From Forficula auricularia (lineage: Eukaryota > Arthropoda > Insecta > Dermaptera > Forficulidae): a stretch of DNA of 64,000 bases. Each line of letters starts with the position of its first letter. The first letter of the stretch is position 1. Where the stretch lies: the NCBI GenBank assembly GCA_024734495.1, contig JALMQS010000821.1, positions 1 to 64,000 of the forward strand, given 5' to 3'. Below the pieces are notes generated by a model. It was not told where the DNA came from. It worked only from the letters and a program-made list of their open reading frames with translations, and did not search any database. Made by a program: the position numbers and the translations under genes. Below are positions 53,564 to 64,000 of this stretch, in pieces.

Positions 53564-56188
53564 ATGGATGCGACCCTATCAGCACAAAATTTAGCAAAAT
53601 CTATACATAATTGGAAAGTGATTGATAACCTTACAATTTCAGATCACAACTCTATAACCTTCGAAATCTGGTCCGAAAAAGACCAGTCATCACTTACCGA
53701 ATACGCGAGCAGTAGATATAATCTAAAAACTGCTCAATGGGATCTATTTGAATGTGGCCTCAACACCTACTTTGAGACACAATCACTCACAAAATTACAA
53801 TCCGACCCTCCGAATAGGGCCGCCGAGATTCTAAACCTCAAAATTAACGAAACCTGCGAAATAGCAATTAAAAAACAAAAACACTTCAACCGCAAGGTTC
53901 CCTGGTGGTCAGAGGAATTAACACTCCTAAGACAACGAGTGAACCAACAGTCAAAAAACATTAGTAACACCAAAAGGCGATTCGGTCCCTGTCCTACACT
54001 AGATAGGATGATAAACGAATACAAAAAAATTCGGAATAAATATACGCGACTAATAAAAAATTCAAAAGCCAAATGCTGGCAGGACTTTGTCACGGTTGAG
54101 GGAAATAGAGACCCCTGGGGACTTCCATATAAAATCATACGAAACAAAATAACAAGTGACTGCGTCTACCACGGGGCAGACGGAATCACTAAACTCGACG
54201 AACTGGGAAACAAAATGCTCGCCAAAATGGTTCCCAGTTCGCAAGAGCAAACCACGTCGGATGACTATGCGAATGACAACTTGGAACCACCCATCGTGAG
54301 GGACGAAATTAAAAACTCGATCCTCAAGATGCGGAAAAAGACCGCTCCAGGTATAGACGGAATATATCCAGAAATTCTCGCGAAAATTTTCGAACTAAAA
54401 CCCGAAATCCTCATCAACATTTTCAACAACTGCCTAGAAAATAGAACCTTTCCAAATCCATGGAAGGTGGCAGAACTCAAAATTTTACTAAAAAGTGGCA
54501 ACAGAGACCCCAACAATCTGGGCTCTTACAGACCCATCTCACTGCTACCTTCGATCGGGAAGCTATTCGAAAGAATACTCCTCGGACGAATACAGACTGA
54601 TTATAATAATATGAATCTGGAAAATAGCAGTCAGATGGGATTTAAAAAGGGACTATCAACTGATGATGCCCTCTTGCGAATCACTAAGCTCATCAGAGCA
54701 AACCAAAAACAGCAAAAAAACAAAAATATCCCCACAAAAAAAAATCAGGAAACGGTCCACACCATGGGACTGTTCCTAGACGTAAAAGGAGCATTCGACA
54801 ATGTATCCTGGAGCGCTATCTTTCGAAGGTTGTCAAAAGCAAACATATCCAGTACGCTATACGAAACAGTAAAATCATACTTCACTAATCGTAGAATGAT
54901 ATTGAAACTTGGGGACACTAATAACGAAGCCACAATGGAAAGAGGATGCCCCCAGGGCTCAATTATGGGCCCCTTGGCCTGGAATTGGGTCATGGATGAG
55001 CTCCTCGACAAATTGACAGAGCTTGAATCCGAAGGCATACACGCCACCGCGTATGCAGACGATCTAGCCCTGATAATTTACGGGAAATCGCGAGACGACC
55101 TGATTAGTAAAGCCAACACAGCCATTACCGTAACCCAAAATTGGTGCCAAAATAGTGGCCTACAACTTGCAGAGGAAAAATCAATAGGAATCCTCTTTTT
55201 CCACACGCTTAAATTCAATAACAGAATCATTATTAAAATCAACGATAAAAACATACAGTTCAAAAAAGAAGCCAAATATTTGGGAATCTGGCTGGACGAA
55301 GATCTGACATTTATTCCACATTTCAAAAAAGTAAAGGAAAACATCAACTCACTTTCCAATAGCATCAAATCAATCGCACGACAGAAATGGGGTCTTAATC
55401 AAAAAACAGTCGCCCTGTATTGGAAAAGTCTCTACCTTCCAATTGCTACATATGGAGCTGTCGTTATTGCTCAAAATCCTGAGCAAGTATCACTAAACAA
55501 CGCAATGAATGCGATCGATCGAGTCATTCTTCTTGGCTCGATAAGAGCATGCAGAACTGTGTCAACAGCAGCGCTTCGGGTATTAGCAGGTGCTGCTCCA
55601 CTCCGATTAGAAATAAAAAAACTAGCAGCAAAACACAAAATCCGAAAAAACATCAACGCCACGTTAGGACGATATGAATTCATACAACATGAATCCATGG
55701 AAGACTACCGTGTCGAACGCGAATATACAAAACTAGATCTCGAAATAGGCAGACAATGGCAAGAGGAGTGGGAGTCAGGGGACACGGGTCACCTTACCAA
55801 GCGATTCTTTCCACGTGTCAACTACGGGAATATGCCTAAGTGGTATAATCCCGACATGTTCACGCTATTCCTCCTCAGCGGTTACGGGTCAATAAATGGC
55901 ACGCTTCACGCGAGGGGCGCGGCAGACACACCCAGTCCAAACTGCCCTCAATGTTCAAACACTGAAGAAACTGTCGAGCACATTCTCTTCGAATGCCCGC
56001 TCTACACGGATCTCAGATACCCTGAACTAGCTAATGAAAACTTTCGGAACAACCTTCCAAAATTAATAGAATCAAGCGATCTATTCAGTAAATTCAAAAC
56101 CTTCGCTGGACTGGCCTTCTCCCACCGCAGACTCACAATACAACAACAAAGGAGCCTCACTCCAGACGCTTTTGAAAACACAGAATAG
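53564..56188 (+). CDS. R1-type reverse transcriptase with C-terminal zinc knuckle (874 aa)
   Basis: Uninterrupted. It starts in the last part of the endonuclease (SDHNSITFEIW, with the catalytic SDH). The polymerase has LGSYRPISLLPSIGKLFERI, LFLDVKGAFDNVSW (first catalytic Asp), RGCPQGSIMGPLAWNWVMDE and YADDLALII (catalytic Asp pair, about residue 500). The tail has CPQCSNTEETVEHILFECPL, a CCHC knuckle used in target-primed reverse transcription. An unbroken frame of this length suggests a fairly recent insertion despite the upstream frameshift. Base composition is less AT-rich than the flanks. Confidence 0.92.
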   Translation: MDATLSAQNLAKSIHNWKVIDNLTISDHNSITFEIWSEKDQSSLTEYASSRYNLKTAQWDLFECGLNTYFETQSLTKLQSDPPNRAAEILNLKINETCEIAIKKQKHFNRKVPWWSEELTLLRQRVNQQSKNISNTKRRFGPCPTLDRMINEYKKIRNKYTRLIKNSKAKCWQDFVTVEGNRDPWGLPYKIIRNKITSDCVYHGADGITKLDELGNKMLAKMVPSSQEQTTSDDYANDNLEPPIVRDEIKNSILKMRKKTAPGIDGIYPEILAKIFELKPEILINIFNNCLENRTFPNPWKVAELKILLKSGNRDPNNLGSYRPISLLPSIGKLFERILLGRIQTDYNNMNLENSSQMGFKKGLSTDDALLRITKLIRANQKQQKNKNIPTKKNQETVHTMGLFLDVKGAFDNVSWSAIFRRLSKANISSTLYETVKSYFTNRRMILKLGDTNNEATMERGCPQGSIMGPLAWNWVMDELLDKLTELESEGIHATAYADDLALIIYGKSRDDLISKANTAITVTQNWCQNSGLQLAEEKSIGILFFHTLKFNNRIIIKINDKNIQFKKEAKYLGIWLDEDLTFIPHFKKVKENINSLSNSIKSIARQKWGLNQKTVALYWKSLYLPIATYGAVVIAQNPEQVSLNNAMNAIDRVILLGSIRACRTVSTAALRVLAGAAPLRLEIKKLAAKHKIRKNINATLGRYEFIQHESMEDYRVEREYTKLDLEIGRQWQEEWESGDTGHLTKRFFPRVNYGNMPKWYNPDMFTLFLLSGYGSINGTLHARGAADTPSPNCPQCSNTEETVEHILFECPLYTDLRYPELANENFRNNLPKLIESSDLFSKFKTFAGLAFSHRRLTIQQQRSLTPDAFENTE

Positions 56189-56968
56189 AAGACTAAGGAC
56201 AAACGGCATTCGAAATACAATACCTCCTATCCGCTCCTTCTCTCTCACTCTTATAATTAAGTGGGCCTGACCAACTATTCTGATCAGACCAACAAGGGGC
56301 GGGGACTGCAAAGTCCCGGCCCCTTCAAAGCATGCTAATATATATATAAGATTAACCTAGATTAAGCATCTTAGAGCAGCACTATTGCTACTCTGGGCAA
56401 GTAGAAATTCTAACCAATAGGGTTAGAACACACACAAATAGAAATAAAAACTAACAAATAGTTAACTATTTATCATAGAAAATTAGCAACGTAGTATAGA
56501 TACTTTCCACTAGATTATAAGCTGATAACCTAATCAACAAAACCCTAGTATATAAGTAAAATACGAGAGGAATCGAGAGTTCACCTCCTCGCGGTAACAC
56601 ACGGAAACGTCCCTTCAGGGCGGCTAAGTAACTCTCACCGCGGTCGCAAAACAAACAGATTATGGATCATAAATCCATCATCAAAGTCACTTGTCTTAAA
56701 CAAGTTAGTCAAAGTAATATGGTTGGTTATGAGCTTTCCGGTTGCTCGCAACTCTGCTCCCAGACCTCCATCAAATCAGTAAGTAGTATAGTGTGTGTGT
56801 GTGTGTGTTATTCCTCGACTGTTAAATGAGAATCGATCAATATTTTTGAATTAAAGTCAACATGAACTGCAAATTGCAAGTGATATCTGATTTATATAAA
56901 GGAATAAACATATTAATATTACAAATGAATTTGGATAAAGTTTAGCAACAATCCGTTGCAGTTTATTT

Positions 56969-57693
56969 TTTATAAAATTCAAAAACTATCAATAAAATTT
57001 ATTGAATATGTTAGTTTAAGAGTTAATAGAACAAATTATATGGTTATTTGTAAAAATTTTAAAAAAATTTGGTATTTAATAAAGATTTTCGATTTTTTTG
57101 CACCGTAGTGTAATGTAATTGCTTATGATTTTTATTTTCAAGTTGAGTCTGGCGCCCATAGATTAAAGATGGCCCCGTCTGACTCTCCATGCTTAGGCAA
57201 TGTGCTAATATATTATAGACACAAACCTTAATAAAAGAATTATATATTAAAAATAAGCTTATAAATTGATTATTTTTAATTGACTTTAATAGAATTGTAT
57301 AGTGAATATATCCTTTTAGAAAATAACCCGAATATTTTTGTTCTAGTTACTTTTTATTTAGAATTTTTATTCACATTATGTCAACGAGTCATGCTGACGT
57401 TCTTTCATCTGATTGGCCGGCAGTTGGTGAATACTAGCCCATGCCCCTCACCTCTGTTAACTCTGTGCATTCAATCCATAGATAAAAGATATATATCAAA
57501 TTCAATCGCTGTCATCCATATAGTTCTCTTATCTGTGATGTTATCTAAATAAAGGAATATTTATTTATGGTATTTCCTATCGAGTATACTATTATTCACG
57601 CATATAATATATACTTTTTAAATTAAAAAACTATTCCATTCAATATTATAATCGTTTAATTATTTGTTTGAATTTGAAAAAAATCTATCCAAA
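56969..57693. other. 5' flank of zinc-finger gene C
   Basis: 57145-57205 resembles the complement of 48655-48700 (gcttaggcaatgtgctaat). The 100 bases before 57694 resemble the upstream regions of genes A and B, probably including the promoter. A TATA box is not obvious. Confidence 0.45.
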
Positions 57694-59663
57694 ATGGCTG
57701 AAATTCCAAAATTTGAACAAAAATATCCAATTTATACAGGTTAGTTTCCTTTGTCATGGAATATAAATAAAATGTTTTGTTTATTTATTCATGAATTAAT
57801 TTTCATCTATAATGAACATTGTTAATTTTTATTGTTTTATATTATGGAGATTATAAAAATCTTGAAAAGGTTACCTTTAATAAATTTATTTTTATTTATA
57901 TTTTATTATTATTATTTTGGCTTTAAATAAAAAAATAAATTCGCTTTAATTATAATGAACTGTTCAGTTTCGTTATTCACTATATTATATTTATATTAAT
58001 ATAAAATTGTAATTAAAGAAATTTAAATGCTATTATCTGAAGGAATATTGAAATAAAGCCTTTTTATTTTTGTTTTTTTGACTCATTTAATTAAAATTTC
58101 ATAAATAAATTGGTTAGATTCATTTGAAATCCCATATTTAATATTTAATATTTCATAAATGAATGATTTTCACATTTTTTTGACTTTGAAATTGGTCTAA
58201 GTTCATATATGAGGTCATCCAAAGTATATACATATTATATTTTTAACTAATACTTTAAAAACGATCACATTATAAACTTAAATCAATTTAATATTTAAAA
58301 AAACATAAAATGAGCGTATTAACATATATACCCGAGGGGTGAACCGCGATTGGAATTAGATGTACACCGTCTTTGGAATTCATTAGATAATCTATTGTCT
58401 TCTACTTAGAAGTGGAAGTAGGTGTACACGATTTTAGGTCGCGGTTCATCCCTCGTATATACCATTATTTTTCAAACCATTCAAATTTGGTTCGGGCGGG
58501 GGGGGGGGGGTTGCCTCCTACTTTCGACGCACTTCACTGATTCAAATGCAAAACCTAAAATCTCTCAAAATAACAATAAATGGATTTACACCACTCTCAA
58601 AGAAAACGGCTCTGATATACCATATATATAAAATAATAATAATTCGAATAGAATTCGAATTGGTTCATTTAAATTCACTTTGGCTTAAATATAGTGCGCT
58701 AGTGAAGATAGGGGCCATAAACATTTAGTACCTGGAGCCACCGAGCGATGCTCGTTAACTTTTTCCCTCAGTTAAAAGCTTTATTTTAATATTATTTTTA
58801 ATTTAAAATTCTGATAAAAATGTCCATTTTTATTTGAGAGCCGTTTTCAAATTAAAAAAAATACAAATATATATAGTATTCGCCCACTATACCCCCCCCA
58901 CCTCTCGACCTCACCCCCGGATACCCCACCTCCTACACCTGTTTTGATTCAACCACATGATTCATTTTTATTCATCCCAATTGTTAATAAATAAAACCCA
59001 TCAAAAAGTGTTATTTTTTCTGAAAATTGAGACCTGGTTATGCAAAAGATATTTTTAAATAAATTCTTGGTTATTTTTTATTCTATTAAATAAATAAGGT
59101 TCTTTATAAAAACAATTATAAAACGTTTATTAATTATTCTAACGTTTAATCACAATAGTTCTTCAAGGCCTTTGAGAACGATGAATTAAGCCAACCCATT
59201 GTCTGCCTGGGTACAAAAGTAAAAGAGTAACCTTTTTTTAAAACTCTAAGAATGGGATTTGTCTACCTGAGAATAATTAATTTGTTTACGAAAAACCCCT
59301 TATCAAAAACAATTTTGTCGAAGATGAGACCGTGACAGATCGAATTGTCACCCCAAAAACCCCCATACCCGTGAATTTCATCAAAATCGGAAGAGCCGTT
59401 TTCAAAATAGAACTAAGATACAAATATATAAACAACTATATATATAAAAAAACAATTTTTGCTCGTTTAATAAGAGTAGATAGATATCTAACTATATAGC
59501 AATATATTCTCTTTTTCAGGGCCCCATTTCTTATGCTGTGATTGCCAAACTATGTTCATTAGTGAACAATTCCTGAACAAACATCAAAAGAAATGTATAC
59601 ATAGGAAATTACATTTAATTTTAAAAATTAAATTTCAATTGGGATTAAATACATCAGCAGATG
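57694..59663 (+). CDS. C2H2 zinc-finger protein, gene C, exons 1 and 2 (partial)
   Basis: Exon 1 (57694-57739) encodes MAEIPKFEQKYPIYT and ends at cag|gttag. Exon 2 (59520-59663, 144 nt) encodes GPHFLCCDCQTMFISEQFLN, HQKKCIHRK and so on, ending atg|gtaag. Phases and lengths equal those of genes A and B. No finger-array exon is found before 64000; intron 2 is interrupted by a 3.7-kb insertion (59929-63680). The finger exon may lie beyond the window, otherwise this copy is truncated. Confidence 0.75.
58331..58455. mobile_element. Hairpin MITE in intron 1 of gene C
   Basis: cccgaggggtgaaccgcga and its near complement tcgcggttcatccctcg are the ends, flanked by TATA on both sides. Arms continue with a gatgtacacc/ggtgtacac pair. 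125 bases in total. Confidence 0.8.
58732..59484 (+). repeat. Dispersed repeat family D, copy 1
   Basis: Starts tacctggagccaccgagcga and ends ttttgctcgtttaataagag. A C-rich stretch is in the middle (58890-58940). Genes A and B lack this block at the same intron position (they pass directly from acattta to tatctaac), so it inserted into gene C after duplication. Confidence 0.7.
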
Positions 59664-60144
59664 GTAAGTTCATTTATTTGATTAACAACCCTGGGAGAAT
59701 TCTCGTACAACTTTTCTTCAAATTACAATTTAGATAAAAATAAGAATTTCTCTCTTTATCCTCCATCTCAGAGTATATTGGAACATTCAAGAGATTAAGT
59801 TTTTTAAGATTTTATTTCTTTTAAATTTCATTGATTAATGAATGCAAAATTAATTCCTTACCACACTATATACTACTTATCTAACGATATTAAATGATTT
59901 CTCAATTAAAAATATCTGTGTGCCTGGAACATCGAGCGATGATCGGTAACTTTTTGCCTCTAAATAGCTTAAGTTTTATATTTCAAGGCTCTGCGACTTA
60001 CCGAAGACGAGATATGAACGATTAAAATATTTATTTTGCGACACTCGTAATTTACACCACCTCATTTGTTTCAATCGAATTAAAATTTATACAAGACTAA
60101 TAACCAATTTTTAGCGAGTTTTCGAGAAACCGATTCTATATATA

Positions 60145-63100
60145 TCGGGTGAATTTTTTATCTTGAGACAACTCAAAAACAGTGAAATTTTATGAAAAAA
60201 AGTTTCAAATAAAAGTTTATTTATATCAAGGGACAAACTAAACTACGCTATTGTTTCTAGACTTAGAACAAGCTTTCAAGGGTATTTCGAGGTCAAGTTC
60301 TGTTTTTTAAATGGAAACCTATATGTTTCTGTACAAATTCTAAACTTTCATTAGAACTTTTTTTTTATACGAAATCGAATAAAAAAAAATATATTAAAAC
60401 AATTGGATCTCAAAAAATCCTAATAATTATTTTTAACAATCATTCAACTTAATTATCAAATAATAATGATTAAATAAATTATTTAATAATATTTATTTAT
60501 AATTGTGCGACACTTTTATGTGACATTCCAGAGTATATTTCAAGTTTTCTGGGTGAATTCCAGTTCCAATATCGTTATTTTCGCCTGTTTCAGTTTCTTA
60601 GTAGCCTTTACATTTCCTATTTTTTTAAACAGATTTACAACACTATAAAATGAAACTTGTGAGGGTGTATCCTTGTCAGGAAAACGCTCGGCATTCATTT
60701 CACTGGCAGCCTCATAACACTTTTGTTCCACATTCTCCATAATTTAAGACCATTTCAATTATGTCTTCAACAAAAAATGTTCCATTTTTATTATTAGTCC
60801 AGCAACTTTATAAATCACAGCATGCGTCAAATCCGGTAGTTCTTATTTTTTGCAGACTTGTTTATGATGTTGGCCTAATGAATAATCCAAGTTTGTGACC
60901 TCGAGCGCCGAACGCAACTTTGTCAAAAATCGAAAAAATCGGTTTTTATTCAAATTTTGGTCTAAAAGGACTAATTTTTGAAAAAACTTTCTTAGGACGT
61001 TTTTAAACTAGGCTAAATAAATTTGCTACAATATCATACTAGAATTGTCTCTGTGGACCCAATAGTTTCCGAGATTAAGCCTTTCAAAGTTTATCATTTT
61101 TTTCGAACTTCGAAATTTTTTGCAATTCTGTCGTTCTGAATGAATTTTGACCCTGATTATACTATCGAAGCCCTGTATTTTTATGATGGGATGTTAAAAA
61201 AGATAAGTACAAGAAAAGTTAATAAGTAGGAAATTGAGTAATATTCAAAATCAAAAAAATTAAATTAATTTAGCCCTCTTGGAAGGTCCCGGTGGAGGTT
61301 CGTCCGTATCTGGATCGACGTATTGGGATGGAATATCCCCATCAGGGGATGGTGATGAATCGACGATATCTTGTGCCCACAAGTCATCCTCTTTTCGTCA
61401 TCGGTCGCCTTCTGGGATATCTACTACTGCAACATCAAGTATATTGTCACAAGAGGCCCCGATGCAGTGCCTGCAGACTGATGAGCATTTTAATCCTGCC
61501 TTCCTGCAGCTGCACGCGTTCCCACAACCCTTCGTGCAGCCGCAAGAGGTGTTGTGGGGCTGCATCTCTGGTCTTCATTTTGGGGCTGAGGCCTTGTGGC
61601 GTGGATATTCACCCCCAGGAGAGAGGGTTCAGTGTGACTCCCAACCACGCCTGTACCTGTAAGAAGATTGTACATGAGAATAGAAAATGATGAATGATAT
61701 GTAACTGATGCAAGGACAAATTTTAACCTGATGGTATGTCCGCAAGGAGTGAATTAGAGCAGAGTCTCGTGTAGGAGGTAACCTGGCTAGATTGAAGCTG
61801 GTTTTCGTCGCAGCCCTGGCGAATAGTTGGTACCGCAGCTCGTCAAGGTTATGGGTGTTGGGGTTGCCTCCGTATAGAGCAATTATGACTCGCTCTCCTG
61901 CTGCTGCTATCTCGTCAGGTGTAGAATTGGCGTCGAGAAAAATCGCAGATTGCTTTTCAACGTCCCGAATTTTTTCGACTATGGACATCATTTGCATCTT
62001 CCCTAAGCTAAAGAAACAGGATGTCGAGTCACAACCACTAAAGGCATCGATGGAGAGGAAAAGCTGTGGTTTCAAAGAGGATTTTGAAGAAGCGATGCTG
62101 AAATGCATGACATCTGATGCTTTGGGGCTTCCACATTTATTGTAAAAAATTTCACATCGGTTAAGATCGCAGTAAGGATGATCAGCAAGGCAATGTCCTC
62201 ACCAACGACTACCACTATATCATAGGTAGAGGCAGCAGTTACAGCTGTAGTGATGATGAGCCTATCAGCATCTTCCTCTGCTTGAAGTACTTGAATGTTG
62301 TGATTTCCCATTTTTGTTGTCAGCAGCTTTATGAAACGAATCTTGTTTTTGTCATTTGACAAGAATTTCTGTTGAGGAACCAGTGCCATGGTTTTCTCAT
62401 CAACTCTCGCGATGAGTGTAACTTGGCTCTTCGAAGACGCTCAGAGCTCTTTGTGTTTTTCTGTACAGCATCTACGGGGTAACCATCGAAAACTACTGCC
62501 ACGTTTGAGCCATAGTGGGCAGTAATGTACTGTATGTATCTGTCAGCTATAGCACCAAATGATGAGCTTCGAGGCCACACAACTTTGTGAAGTAGATGCC
62601 CTCCATCCACTACTACAAACTTCGTTAACCCTTGCTTCTCATTTAACGTTACAGGTTGAAATACTAGCACACTCCGTCGGAGGTAATTGGAACTCCATCC
62701 CGCTAGAGTTATTCGAGTAATGTCTAAAAATTTGCGAAGTTCGAAAAAAATGATGAACTTTGAAAGGCTTAATCTCGGAAACTATTGTGTCTACAGAGAC
62801 AATCTAGTATGATATTGTAGCAATTTCGTCTACTTTAAAAACGTCATGAAAAAGTTTTTTGAAAAACTAGTCCTTTAGGCTATAATCGCCAAAAATTGAA
62901 AAAATAACGATTTTTTCGCGGTTTTTTTGATTTTTGACAAAGTTGCTTTCGGCGCTCGAGGTCACAGACTTGCATTGTTCATTAGGCCAACATCATAAAC
63001 AGGTCTGCAAAAGATCAGAACTACCGGATTTGACGCATACTACCCCTTACTTTCAGGCGACAAAGTTACTGGACTATATGGTAATAGGTACAATATAACT

Positions 63101-63631
63101 ATCTACTAGATTGACACGAGAAATAAACTTTTGTAAATTCAAGAATTTTAAATAATTCTATTAAGTAGAAAATAATCTCTTCAATCTGTGTATAAGGAAA
63201 TTTTAAGATCATTTTCACACTTATTTTCATTGTTGTGAATTTTAGATTTATTAATTATTTATTCATAATTAATTATTTAATCATTATTAGTTGATTATTA
63301 AGTGAAAATTGTTAAAAATAATTATTAGTATTTTTTCAGAGATCTAATTGATTTAATATTTTTTATTTGATGTCGTATAAAAAAAGTTCCTGTGAAAGTT
63401 GTTCAGTTTTTTTTGTAGATTTGAGATATCTATCGAAAAATATAGGTTTCTATTTAAAAAACTGAACTTGACCTCGGAAATACCCTTGAAAGCTTGTTCT
63501 AAGTCTAGAAACAATAACGTACATAACAATAACCCTTGATATAAATAAACTTTTATTTGAAACTTTTTCATATAATACATTGTTTTTGAGTTATAAGAAA
63601 GAATGTCTAATGATAAAAAACCTCACCCGGA
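60145..63631. mobile_element. Transposon-like element with about 1-kb inverted repeats and a PIN-like gene
   Basis: Tips tcgggtgaattttttatc (left) and the complement of gataaaaaacctcacccgga (right). Arms (about 60145-61140 and 62710-63631) are inverted repeats with gaps: ctagacttagaacaagcttt near 60257 pairs with 63495, and catcataaac/gtttatgatgttggc near 60860 pairs with 62990. Flanks are TA repeats, so a TA or TATA duplication cannot be told apart. The centre (61260-62670) carries the only gene. No known transposase motif is seen. Confidence 0.7.
61260..62670 (-). pseudogene. PIN/FEN-like nuclease with CXC-type cysteine-rich tail, decayed
   Basis: On -, in three frames: FVVVDGGHLLHKVVW and VAVVFDGYPVDA (acidic residues of strand 1 and the next motif), ALVPQQKFLSNDKNKIRFI, LQAEEDADRLIITTA (E-x-D-x-D), TYDIVVVVGEDIALL (normally GDDTDLL, so one Asp is lost), FLSIDAFSGCDSTSCFF, then NTSCGCTKGCGNACSCRKAG and LKCSSVCRHCIGASCDN, ending PPPGPSKRAKLI at 61260. 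The block order matches a widespread multicopy family of uncharacterised PIN-like proteins in invertebrates; the tail resembles CXC domains of tesmin-type proteins. At least three frame changes and two stops (one likely CGA to TGA) break it. The N-terminus appears cut. Confidence 0.75.
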
Positions 63632-63719
63632 ATATATATATATATATATACAATAATTGCTCGTTTAATATAATAAGATATACTTAATTATCTACTAAAA
63701 TCTTTAATAAAATTGACCT

Positions 63720-63880
63720 TGAAAGTTTCTTTTTTTTTTTTTTTGCTGAGAGTAACAGAATTTTTATAAATTAAAGGAGACAATATAAGAGTGAGTTTTT
63801 CTGCTGGAAAAATAATCTTTATAAATAAATTTAAAAAAAATCTTTTTCTAGCAGAAAGACACATTTTTTTTATTGTTCCT
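63720..63880. mobile_element. Fragment of the ribozyme-bearing family, arms without a ribozyme
   Basis: tgctgagagtaacagaattt and gagacaatataagagtgagt match the tail and arm at 13140-13200. The inverse arm follows at 63835-63880. The hammerhead itself is missing, so the inverted pair is collapsed. Confidence 0.55.
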
Positions 63881-64000
63881 TGAATTTAATTTGACCTTAT
63901 TCATCTAAGGCATAACCTTCGCGGAATGCAAGAAATGAGTTATCGGGGAGATTTTTATGGCACTCGAGTTCCCCATGTAAGTAAATCGGGCTCCGCTAAG
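63881..64000 (+). other. Unassigned end of the window, possibly coding
   Basis: One frame on + reads MQEMSYRGDFYGTRVPHVSK without a stop to the edge. It is too short to identify. Confidence 0.25.

Larger units (their letters stand above)
53033..56805 (+). mobile_element. R1-clade non-LTR retrotransposon, 5'-truncated, with (GT)n tail
   Basis: Bounded by 14-bp duplications. The 5' end falls within the endonuclease; the 3' end is a GT repeat (56790-56805) following about 600 bases of 3' UTR. Reading frames at 53036-53541 and 53564-56188 make up most of ORF2. ORF1 (gag-like) is lost by truncation. The endonuclease phrase DFNAKS...W...GE and the C-terminal C-x2-C...H...C knuckle point to the R1 clade. 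Some members target simple repeats; here the tail resembles such a target. Confidence 0.85.
51519..56968 (+). mobile_element. Foldback-like element, copy with internal palindrome, split by an R1-type element
   Basis: Left 700 bases match 44822-45540 closely. Four to five 119-bp units follow (52240-52690). At 52793 a perfect palindrome begins around ctcaagcttgag and the last units repeat in reverse order until 53018. There the R1-clade element interrupts, and the right end resumes at 56806 and stops at about 56968. Confidence 0.7.
59929..63680 (+). repeat. Dispersed repeat family D, copy 2, split by a long-inverted-repeat element
   Basis: Left piece from tgcctggaacatcgagcgat to about 60140, right piece ending aattgctcgtttaatataat at 63675. 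The two together resemble copy 1; the element at 60145-63631 sits in its TA-repeat. Confidence 0.6.

Noticed and set aside
61279..61690. 127-132 codon frames on + at 61.3-61.7 kb
   Set aside because: Antisense to the cysteine-rich tail of the PIN-like gene, whose - reading gives recognisable motifs.

Overview
The window is nuclear DNA from a metazoan, most likely an arthropod. It is AT-rich, has spliced genes with GT/AG introns, and most of it is transposable-element sequence. A mitochondrial cytochrome b insert reads with TGA as Trp, which fits an invertebrate mitochondrion. A crustacean is possible, but I cannot name the species. No bacterial operons, CRISPR arrays, rRNA or convincing nuclear tRNA genes were seen.

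Host genes. Three paralogous C2H2 zinc-finger genes share the same three-exon design and the same intron phases. Gene A is on + (8998-12820, 6 main fingers). Gene B is on - (22214-29259, 14 main fingers). Gene C is on + (exons 57694-57739 and 59520-59663; its finger exon must lie past the right edge or be lost). Two internal exons of an ERCC1/Rad10 DNA-repair gene lie on - (43586-43656 and 40006-40200). A candidate first exon of a GPR143-like receptor lies on - (4464-4613). An unidentified host exon (13409-14733) is split by an RTE retrotransposon. A short coding-like segment occurs twice in opposite orientation (2251-2387 and 3580-3716).

Mobile DNA. A young CsRn1-type Ty3/Gypsy element (32916-37291, -) has two LTRs of 211 bp that differ at one base, an aatt target duplication, a tRNA-Trp-like primer site, a polypurine tract and three reading frames joined by two -1 shifts. 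An R1-clade non-LTR element (53033-56805, +) sits between 14-bp duplications inside a foldback-like element. There are five truncated Jockey-type tails sharing the same 3' region, a separate Jockey/CR1-like RT piece, RTE pieces, Tc1 pieces, three hAT elements, a Tc1/mariner MITE, two TTAA MITEs and many hairpin elements. A foldback-like family carries a 119-bp tandem repeat and occurs in full, deleted and partial forms (1052-1427, 20900-21186, 44822-46921, 51519-56968).

Most unusual items. (1) Hammerhead-ribozyme-like motifs sit in several inverted-repeat elements (8.5, 10.9, 13.2-13.3 and 47.2/48.3 kb). In one of them two inverted ribozyme-bearing arms enclose a piece of mitochondrial cytochrome b, and a 12-bp direct repeat flanks the whole. 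(2) A TATA promoter preceded by a 22-bp minisatellite stands ahead of a 310-bp tandem array in which every unit carries a consensus-like splice donor and acceptor but no long reading frame. (3) A long-terminal-inverted-repeat element (60145-63631) carries a decayed gene combining a PIN/FEN-like nuclease fold with a CXC-type cysteine-rich tail.

Nested insertions give a local history: R1 into a foldback element, hAT into a LINE remnant, hAT into a Tc1 relic, RTE into a host exon, and the PIN-carrying element into another repeat inside an intron of zinc-finger gene C.
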